From the NCBI GenBank assembly GCA_011049495.1, contig DSBF01000384.1, positions 1 through 6,039 of the forward strand: DNA of 6,039 nucleotides. Reading direction: 5' to 3'. Both the position numbers and the translations under genes were made by a program. The notes under the pieces were generated by a model that made no database searches, was not told the DNA's origin, and saw nothing but the letters and a program-made list of their open reading frames with translations. Each line of letters begins with the position of its first letter. Positions within the stretch are counted from its first letter, which is position 1. This DNA comes from Ignavibacteria bacterium. Lineage in GTDB: Bacteria > Bacteroidota > Ignavibacteria > Ignavibacteriales > Melioribacteraceae. This document shows positions 1-6,039 of this stretch, piece after piece.

Positions 1-3000
1 AATAATATATACAGGTATATTGATTTCGATGATTTGTTAATCGACAAGTTCAATCTTTCTGCAAAAGCCATTATTGATTTATCTAAAAATAATTACTCGC
101 TTAATTTGAATAGACTTTCGTTTAATCCTAATGTTGAGTTGTTTTCGCTCCAGGAGTTCTCGGGAATTTTTGTTTATCAAAATAATGATGCAATTATTCG
201 CAATTTTAAACTTACTACAGATGATTCGAACATAAGAATTAATGCAAAAGTAAGCGGAGTTGATTTCTTTGATGATTTCTCTTTAGAAAAACTGCAATCA
301 TCACCGGTTGATATAAATTTCGCATTAGACCCTTTTGTTTTCGACGACCTTTCTTCATTTATTCCGGTTACTGATTTACTTGGTCATAAAGTTGAATTAA
401 ATCTAAAAGCCAGCGGACCATTCGGAAATTTATATGTTGAACAGCTTGATCTAAAAACTAAGAATACATCTATAAATGTTATCGGTAATGTAAAAAATCT
501 TCACATACCCGATGAATTATTTCTCGATGTGAATATTATCAATTCTTTTTTAAGTTATGATGATGCACGAAATCTGCTCCCCGGAATTGACTTGCCAAAA
601 TTCGGTAAATTATCCGTAGCAAATTTTAATGCTGCATATAAAGGAACTCCAACAAATTTTACGGCTGATATTCGAACAAATGTCAATGAAGGTGCTATTG
701 AAGGTAAAACAAAACTTAATTTAGATACCGAGCCAATGGAATATGATCTTAAATTACAAACAAAAAAATTAAATTTAGCTCCCATTATTGGTGATGCAAC
801 CTCACTAAATATGTTTATTGATATTGTTGGTTCCGGAGTATCTCCCGAGGAACTTAATTCAAGAATTGATCTAAAAATAAATAAATCATCTTACGCTGAT
901 TATAAATTAGATCAAGTAAAATTATATAGTAACTCGGAAAATAAAATTGTCGAATTATCAGTTGATGGTTTCTTAAATAACTCGGCATTAGCAACCTCAG
1001 GCTTTTTTAACTTTGCAGAAGAAGGGAAACCAAAATATGATTTTGAAGGAAAGATTGAAAACCTAAACCTGACTGATATAATTAAAAACGAAGAATATGA
1101 TTCTGACCTGAATTTTTACTTCGATGTCAACGGACACTATTTCAACTTAGATTCACTATACGGAATGCTTAACGTACGATTAGATTCTTCACGCTATAGC
1201 TCCAAAATAATTAATGATGCTCATCTTTCCTTACAAGTTGTTAAGAATGAATCTAACCGTAATATTTATCTTAACTCTGATTTTTTTGACTTTACAATAG
1301 TCGGTGATTTTTCTCTTGAAGACGCAATTGATATTCTTTCTTATGAAGCTAAAACAATCGCGAAAATAACTTCAGATAAAATTGATGAATTTAACCCTTT
1401 ATATAACGCAGATTCTACAATTGTTTACGAAGAAATTCCGGCTGATATAATATCTAAAGAACTTGATTTCGAGTTCTCTTTTACTTTTAAGGATTTTGAA
1501 TTGATTGCTGTTTTATTAGGCGAAGAAAAACTTGATATAGCCGGTTCCGGAAGAGGTTCGATAAGTAATAAAAAGGGAAGTTTTACAATAGAAACTGACT
1601 TAATAATTGATTATTTCCTAAGTGCAGGAGAAGATGTTTTTTATATCTCCGATTTACATACAGATTTTAAATTGACAAGAGATAATACATCAGCAAAGTT
1701 TGATGATTTGTTTGGGGCTATTTCACTTAATTGTGATAGAATTTATGCCGGCAGCGATATAGAAAAAATTCAAACTGATATTGTATTCAATCAAAGCAGG
1801 ATGTTTTTCAACGTTGAAACAATCATTGACAAAAATATTGGTTTGAGAACCGATGGTCGTTTTATTATGTCTCCCAGAGAACAAAATATTTCACTTGAAG
1901 GACTTACAATTAATTACAATAATATGAAATGGGAAAACATAAGACCTATCAACTTGCTGTTGAAACCAGGTGAATCATTAGATATTCAGGACTTTTCTTT
2001 ATATAATGACCCTGCCGCATTATTTGTAAATGGTATTGTTTATAATGATGGACGTCAAAATTTACAATTCAATTTGAAAGATGTTGACGGTCTCCTGCTC
2101 AGCAAATTAGCTTTTGAAAGTACCGAAAAAATATTGGATGCTACTTTGAATATAGGTGGCTATGCTAATGGAACTTTTTCAGAACCTATTTTTGATATTG
2201 AGATTAACTTGGATAATATTTCTTACGGTAATGTTGACTTAGGTGATTTAATCGGGAACCTGAATTATTCTGATAAAAACATAACGATTAATTCTGCATT
2301 TTTTGATAAAACAAAAAATATTGAGAACCCAAAATTAACTATTAATGGAAACATTCCAATCGATCTAAATTATCAACTGGAAGGTGAACGTTTTTCGGAT
2401 AATGATATTATGAGTTTAAAAATTTACTCTCAAGATTTTGATTTAGCCGCTTTAGGAAATGTTCTTCCTGTTATAAAAAACCAAAAGGGATTTCTAACAA
2501 CCGATATCGATGTGAAAGGAACGATTAACAATCCTAGATTAAACGGAAAGTTTGTGTTAAGGGAAACCGAATTTACAACAACTCTTAATAATCTTGATTA
2601 CCGGGTTAATTGCATGGTTAATTTTGACGGTGAAGATTTTGAAATTGAGCAATTTACTATTGCCAATGCCGGGGGTACAACAAATTCCGGAACAATGAAA
2701 ATTAGCGGCTCGGGTTTATTAGATGGTTTTATGCCTGAAAGTGCAAAACTTTTAATCAATGGTGATCTTGCCATATTAGGTCAGCGTTCACGAAGTGTAC
2801 AACCTTTGCTTTACGGTGACCTGTTTATTGAAACAGACGGAGATTGGGTTTTTAATTACAAAAAATCCGGCTCATATTTTTTTGGTAATGTGAATCTTGT
2901 AAATACAAAACTTACTTTTGTAACTGAAGCTGCCGGTTACGATGCCAGCACACAATATCAATATACATTCATAGTAGATACAACAAAGGTTGATAGAATA

Positions 3001-3924
3001 AGATTGCAATTAGAAGAGATAATTGCTTCGGAGAAAAAAAGAAATGCTGTCACTGAGAAATCTGATATGAAATTTGATTATGAATTGAGTATTTCAACTA
3101 AGAATATAGCTGAATTGGAAATTATTTTAGCTCAAGCATTTAATCAAACACTCTCGGTAGAAGTATTGGGAAACTTAAAGTATGAGAGTATTGGAGGAAG
3201 AACATTAGCACAAGGTTCATTCCAATTACTGGATGGTTCTAAACTTGAGTTCTTTAAAACTTTTGAAGCAGACGGTTCGCTAAGATTTGAAACGGATATT
3301 ACAGATCCTTACCTTGATATTGTGGCAACTTATAGAAGCGATTATACTCCGCCCAACAGTTTAACGAGCGAAGAAGTTGCAGTAAAACTTAAATTGCAGG
3401 GTCCGGTTAGCGAGCTCGGAACAAATCTGGCAAATCAACCAGAGAATATTTCAGTCTATGTTGGTTCACGAAACATTGAGAACAATATTCCTGATGAACG
3501 CTACGACGCTTCTGATGCAGTCTCATTCATTCTTGTTAACCAATTCAAAGCGGATCTTAGTGCTGAGAACAGACAAGATGTTGCTAACCAAACTATCGGG
3601 CTTGGTACTGCAACATCATTACTTGGACCTATTTTAACGGGTTTTGTCAATTCAGCCGTAGGTGATGTTGTTAATAATATTCAACTGAGCCAAGCAGGTG
3701 AGTTTACTAAATTTGCCGTCTCAGGTCGTTTTTCTAAATTCAGATATAGTTTCGGTGGTACAACCGAAGTATTTCAAAATATTAATAAAGCAAATCTTAG
3801 ACTCGATTATTTATTCAATCCCAGTTTTCTTATTAGGTTGGAAAGAAAAGACCCTGTAGTAGGAACTTTTGGTATTGATGATAAAATAACCGAGCTTGGA
3901 TTAAGATATAGGTTCGAATTCTAA
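1..3924 (+). CDS. TamB/AsmA-like translocation and assembly module protein (5' partial)
   Basis: Large periplasmic protein of the TamB (DUF490) family, whose members span the envelope as a long grooved beta-structure and serve lipid transport and/or outer-membrane protein assembly. The frame is open from base 1, so the N-terminus, including the expected inner-membrane anchor, lies off the window. The TTG at 34 is probably an internal Leu codon, not a start. Counting from it, 1296 residues are visible. Most are short alternating beta-strands rich in Asp, Asn, Ile and Phe, with recurrent family-style units (around residues 99-155, 190-230, 704-780 and 818-860). The TamB C-terminal domain covers about 940-1296. 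Only two Cys are visible (567 and 860). No frameshift or internal stop is seen. It overlaps the RNase R gene by one base. I am confident of the family; the transported substrate and the partner (a TamA/TamL-like barrel) cannot be read here. I give no symbol because Bacteroidota-type homologues are distant from E. coli tamB. Confidence 0.9.
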   Translation, partial: NNIYRYIDFDDLLIDKFNLSAKAIIDLSKNNYSLNLNRLSFNPNVELFSLQEFSGIFVYQNNDAIIRNFKLTTDDSNIRINAKVSGVDFFDDFSLEKLQSSPVDINFALDPFVFDDLSSFIPVTDLLGHKVELNLKASGPFGNLYVEQLDLKTKNTSINVIGNVKNLHIPDELFLDVNIINSFLSYDDARNLLPGIDLPKFGKLSVANFNAAYKGTPTNFTADIRTNVNEGAIEGKTKLNLDTEPMEYDLKLQTKKLNLAPIIGDATSLNMFIDIVGSGVSPEELNSRIDLKINKSSYADYKLDQVKLYSNSENKIVELSVDGFLNNSALATSGFFNFAEEGKPKYDFEGKIENLNLTDIIKNEEYDSDLNFYFDVNGHYFNLDSLYGMLNVRLDSSRYSSKIINDAHLSLQVVKNESNRNIYLNSDFFDFTIVGDFSLEDAIDILSYEAKTIAKITSDKIDEFNPLYNADSTIVYEEIPADIISKELDFEFSFTFKDFELIAVLLGEEKLDIAGSGRGSISNKKGSFTIETDLIIDYFLSAGEDVFYISDLHTDFKLTRDNTSAKFDDLFGAISLNCDRIYAGSDIEKIQTDIVFNQSRMFFNVETIIDKNIGLRTDGRFIMSPREQNISLEGLTINYNNMKWENIRPINLLLKPGESLDIQDFSLYNDPAALFVNGIVYNDGRQNLQFNLKDVDGLLLSKLAFESTEKILDATLNIGGYANGTFSEPIFDIEINLDNISYGNVDLGDLIGNLNYSDKNITINSAFFDKTKNIENPKLTINGNIPIDLNYQLEGERFSDNDIMSLKIYSQDFDLAALGNVLPVIKNQKGFLTTDIDVKGTINNPRLNGKFVLRETEFTTTLNNLDYRVNCMVNFDGEDFEIEQFTIANAGGTTNSGTMKISGSGLLDGFMPESAKLLINGDLAILGQRSRSVQPLLYGDLFIETDGDWVFNYKKSGSYFFGNVNLVNTKLTFVTEAAGYDASTQYQYTFIVDTTKVDRIRLQLEEIIASEKKRNAVTEKSDMKFDYELSISTKNIAELEIILAQAFNQTLSVEVLGNLKYESIGGRTLAQGSFQLLDGSKLEFFKTFEADGSLRFETDITDPYLDIVATYRSDYTPPNSLTSEEVAVKLKLQGPVSELGTNLANQPENISVYVGSRNIENNIPDERYDASDAVSFILVNQFKADLSAENRQDVANQTIGLGTATSLLGPILTGFVNSAVGDVVNNIQLSQAGEFTKFAVSGRFSKFRYSFGGTTEVFQNINKANLRLDYLFNPSFLIRLERKDPVVGTFGIDDKITELGLRYRFEF
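2851..3921 (+). other. TamB C-terminal (DUF490-type) domain
   Basis: This is the domain that identifies the long upstream protein. Residue numbers count from the TTG at 34. It contains, in order: a strand segment beginning FGNVNLVNTKLTF (from 950); a charged stretch (about 984-1013); the family-typical GGRTLAQGSFQLLDGS region (from 1054); DPYLDIVATY (1091-1100); a more helical, hydrophobic stretch after DASDAV (about 1158-1216), at the position where many TamB proteins carry a conserved helical motif; and a final run of beta-strands ending LGLRYRFEF. In known TamB proteins this end lies at the outer membrane and contacts an Omp85-family barrel. That location is inferred here from the family. 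The domain boundaries are approximate. Confidence 0.82.
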
Positions 3925-3926
3925 TG
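3908..3926 (+). promoter_or_regulatory. TAATG stop/start overlap with weak ribosome-binding site for rnr
   Basis: The TAA stop of the TamB-like gene (3922-3924) shares its last A with the ATG of rnr (3924-3926). The only purine-rich candidate upstream is ATAGG at 3908-3912, eleven bases before the ATG, which is a poor Shine-Dalgarno match at long spacing. Weak Shine-Dalgarno use is common in Bacteroidota-like bacteria. The overlap suggests that ribosomes ending the upstream gene re-initiate on rnr, but this is inference. The ATG at 3924 is preferred over the next in-frame ATG (codon 37), because the later start would remove most of the N-terminal winged helix. Confidence 0.6.
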
Positions 3927-6017
3927 AAAAAAGAAATTAAAGCATATTTTACAAAACACCCTTCAATAAAAATCAAACCAAGGGAATTAGCGAAGAAATT
4001 AAATGCCCGCGAAGCACATCTTTACGAAAAGATGAAAGTTGTATTATTCGGTTTATATAAAGAAAAATTTTTAGACCGCGAAGGTAAACGTTATTTTCTC
4101 TATTCGGATGATAAACAGAAAAATTTTACCGGCATTGTGCAAATAATTGATGAAGGTAAATACGGTTTTGTTGTTCTAAAAAACTCAAATATTAAAGATG
4201 TATTTGTTGCTGAAAGAAATTTAGGAACAGCATTAAACGGTGATCATGTGGAAGTAGAATTATTTGATAAACATAGCGGTAAAAACAGAGAAGGAAGAAT
4301 TGTTAAAGTAATTGAAAGAAAATATAAAGAAGTCGTCGGAAAACTTATAAAATCAAATTCGACTTCTTTTGTAATTCCGGATCAACCGGATTTCCATAGA
4401 GATATATACATAGCTAAAAATAATTTGAAAGGTGCAAAAAACGGCGACAAAGTTTTAGTCGGTGATATAGTTTGGAATGATCGTTCAACAAATCCGGAAG
4501 GAGTTATTAAAGATAAATTCGGAAAAGCCGGAAGTTATGAAGCTGAACTAATGAATGTTGCAAGAGAATTCAATCTTAATTATAAATTTCCACCCAAAGT
4601 AATATCGCAAGCAAATAAAACAAGTGCGGGTATAAGTCAAGAGGAAATAAAAAACAGACTCGATCTTCGAAAAAAAGTAGTCTTTACAATTGATCCGGAC
4701 GATGCAAAAGATTATGATGATGCGGTTTCAGTAGAAGAATTAAAAAACGGTAATCTATCAATCGGTATTCATATTGCCGATGTAGCCCATTATGTTGATG
4801 AAGGTTCACCGATTTATAAAGAAGCTTATAAAAGAGCAAATAGCGTTTACCTTGTCGGCTCTGTTATTCCTATGCTTCCGGAAAAACTTTCGAATAATAT
4901 CTGTTCTCTTGTTCCCAATGAAGACCGGCTAACCTTTAGTGTTATTGTTGAGATGACAAAGCGTGCTAAAATTGTTGGGTATAAAATTTCCAAATCTATT
5001 ATTAACAGCAAACGCAGATATACTTACAATGAAGTTCAGGAAATACTTGAAAATAAATCCGGTGAATTTTTTGATGAATTAAACTTGCTGAATCAAATTG
5101 CTGTCATACTTCGTAATAAAAGAATGAAAGTAGGAAGCATAAACTTTCATACCCCCGAAGTGAATTTTACACTTGATGAAAAAGGTGTTCCAATCGAAAT
5201 TAAAATTAAAGAAGTAAAAGACAGTCACAAACTTGTTGAAGAATTTATGCTGCTTGCAAATCAAATTGTTGCTAAACATATGAGCAGTAGAACAAAAGAT
5301 GTATCACCAATGGTTTATAGAGTACATGATCTGCCGGATGAAGAAAAATTAAAAGAATTTGCAAGCTTTGTAAAATCATTGGGATATTCTTTTAATCCCG
5401 GAGCCGCAAATAATTCTAAAGAATTCCAAAGACTTTTATCAGAAGTTGAAGGCAGAGAAGATGATGCGTTAATTAATGAAGTTGCAATTAGATCGATGGC
5501 TAAAGCTGTATATTCTTCTGATAATATTGGTCATTACGGGTTAGGATTCAAATACTATACTCATTTTACTTCTCCGATTAGACGCTTCCCGGATTTGATT
5601 GTGCATAAACTTCTATTAAATAACATAAAAGGTAATCAACCGGGTTATAATAAAAATCAATTGGAAAATATGTGTGAGCACTGTTCGGCACAAGAAAGAA
5701 ATGCAATTAATGCCGAACGTCTTTCAATCAAATTAAAACAAATAGAATATTTGAAAAATAAAATTGGTGAAGAATTTACAGCTGTAATTTCCGGCATTAC
5801 AAATTTTGGAATTTTTGTTGAACTAAGAGAAACTTTATCGGAAGGACTTATTCGTCTACGCGATATTAAAGATGATTACTATTTGTTTGATGAAAAACAA
5901 TATGCAATTGTTGGTTCGGAAACAGGTAAAAGGTATCGTTTAGGTGATAAGATCGAAGTCAAACTAATACGGGTTGATGAATCAAAAAGAGAGATAGATT
6001 TTACTCTTTTGAATTAA
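3924..6017 (+). CDS. rnr: Ribonuclease R (3'-5' exoribonuclease, RNase II/RNB family)
   Basis: Cytoplasmic processive, hydrolytic 3'-5' exoribonuclease that degrades structured RNA, including mRNA fragments and defective rRNA and tRNA. The 697 residues show the full RNase R order: winged helix (about 1-60), cold-shock domain 1 (about 67-135, with KYGFV and DVFV), cold-shock domain 2 (about 136-225), RNB catalytic domain (about 245-570 plus a helical end to about 610) and S1 domain (about 614-697). The Mg2+-binding motif DPDDAKDYDDA supplies D257, D263, D265 and D266, matching D272, D278, D280 and D281 of E. coli RNase R. Y309 matches the tyrosine that stacks on the RNA 3' end, and R553 in SPIRRFPD matches the catalytic arginine. 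The protein ends right after S1, without the Lys-rich tail of the longer (about 813 residue) E. coli enzyme. The winged helix and full length favour RNase R over RNase II. It follows the TamB-like gene with a one-base overlap and appears intact. Confidence 0.96.
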   Translation: MKKEIKAYFTKHPSIKIKPRELAKKLNAREAHLYEKMKVVLFGLYKEKFLDREGKRYFLYSDDKQKNFTGIVQIIDEGKYGFVVLKNSNIKDVFVAERNLGTALNGDHVEVELFDKHSGKNREGRIVKVIERKYKEVVGKLIKSNSTSFVIPDQPDFHRDIYIAKNNLKGAKNGDKVLVGDIVWNDRSTNPEGVIKDKFGKAGSYEAELMNVAREFNLNYKFPPKVISQANKTSAGISQEEIKNRLDLRKKVVFTIDPDDAKDYDDAVSVEELKNGNLSIGIHIADVAHYVDEGSPIYKEAYKRANSVYLVGSVIPMLPEKLSNNICSLVPNEDRLTFSVIVEMTKRAKIVGYKISKSIINSKRRYTYNEVQEILENKSGEFFDELNLLNQIAVILRNKRMKVGSINFHTPEVNFTLDEKGVPIEIKIKEVKDSHKLVEEFMLLANQIVAKHMSSRTKDVSPMVYRVHDLPDEEKLKEFASFVKSLGYSFNPGAANNSKEFQRLLSEVEGREDDALINEVAIRSMAKAVYSSDNIGHYGLGFKYYTHFTSPIRRFPDLIVHKLLLNNIKGNQPGYNKNQLENMCEHCSAQERNAINAERLSIKLKQIEYLKNKIGEEFTAVISGITNFGIFVELRETLSEGLIRLRDIKDDYYLFDEKQYAIVGSETGKRYRLGDKIEVKLIRVDESKREIDFTLLN

Positions 6018-6039
6018 GAAAAATCTTATAATCTTTAAC
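6018..6039. other. Short 3' flank of rnr, no feature resolved
   Basis: Twenty-two AT-rich bases follow the rnr stop. They hold a four-base inverted pair (AAGA/TCTT at about 6017-6028) that is too short to call a terminator, and a TATAAT at 6027-6032 without a matching -35 box. The window ends before it is clear whether a terminator or another operon gene follows. Confidence 0.4.

Noticed and set aside
555..785. Minus-strand open frame of 76 codons
   Set aside because: It lies wholly within the TamB-like gene, shows no recognisable domain, and its composition fits an antisense shadow.
5079..5279. Minus-strand open frame of 66 codons
   Set aside because: It lies opposite the conserved RNB domain of rnr and is Phe/Asn/Lys-rich, as expected from the reverse of AT-rich coding sequence.
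5673..5684. CxxC (C584, C587) in RNase R as a possible metal site
   Set aside because: Only one Cys pair is present, and it falls in the helical end of the RNB domain, where an HCS..ER.A..AER pattern is usual for the family. No second ligand pair is visible.
6017..6028. AAGA-AAAA-TCTT as a terminator hairpin
   Set aside because: The four-base AT-rich stem is too weak, and the bases after it are not a clear T-tract.
6027..6032. TATAAT resembling a -10 box
   Set aside because: No -35 element sits at a proper distance, the hexamer is expected by chance in AT-rich DNA, and Bacteroidota-type promoters use a different -7 motif.

Overview
The window is an AT-rich, fully coding stretch from what looks like a Gram-negative (diderm) bacterium. 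It holds two long genes, both on the + strand. The base composition, the near absence of Shine-Dalgarno sequence, and the style of the large TamB-like protein point to the Bacteroidota/Chlorobiota/Ignavibacteriota group. Phrases near its C-terminus (for example DPYLDIVATY, YVGSRNIE and DASDAV) remind me of Ignavibacteria-type TamB proteins. That placement comes from memory of the family and was not searched.

Positions 1-3924 hold the 3' part of a TamB/AsmA-like gene, cut by the left window edge. Its product is a very long periplasmic beta-strand protein that would bridge the inner and outer membranes, for lipid transport and/or outer-membrane protein assembly. It ends in a TamB C-terminal (DUF490-type) domain and an aromatic final strand. 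Positions 3924-6017 hold a complete rnr gene for RNase R, a processive 3'-5' exoribonuclease. It has the full domain order (winged helix, two cold-shock domains, RNB, S1) and all the catalytic residues I could check. The last 22 bases (6018-6039) hold no recognisable feature.

The stop of the TamB-like gene and the start of rnr overlap by one base (TAATG), so the two are probably co-transcribed and may be translationally coupled. The products have no obvious biochemical link: one is envelope biogenesis, the other cytoplasmic RNA turnover. The arrangement is best read as an operon of housekeeping genes. I see no mobile element, CRISPR array, RNA gene, or sign of horizontal transfer, and no convincing undescribed system.
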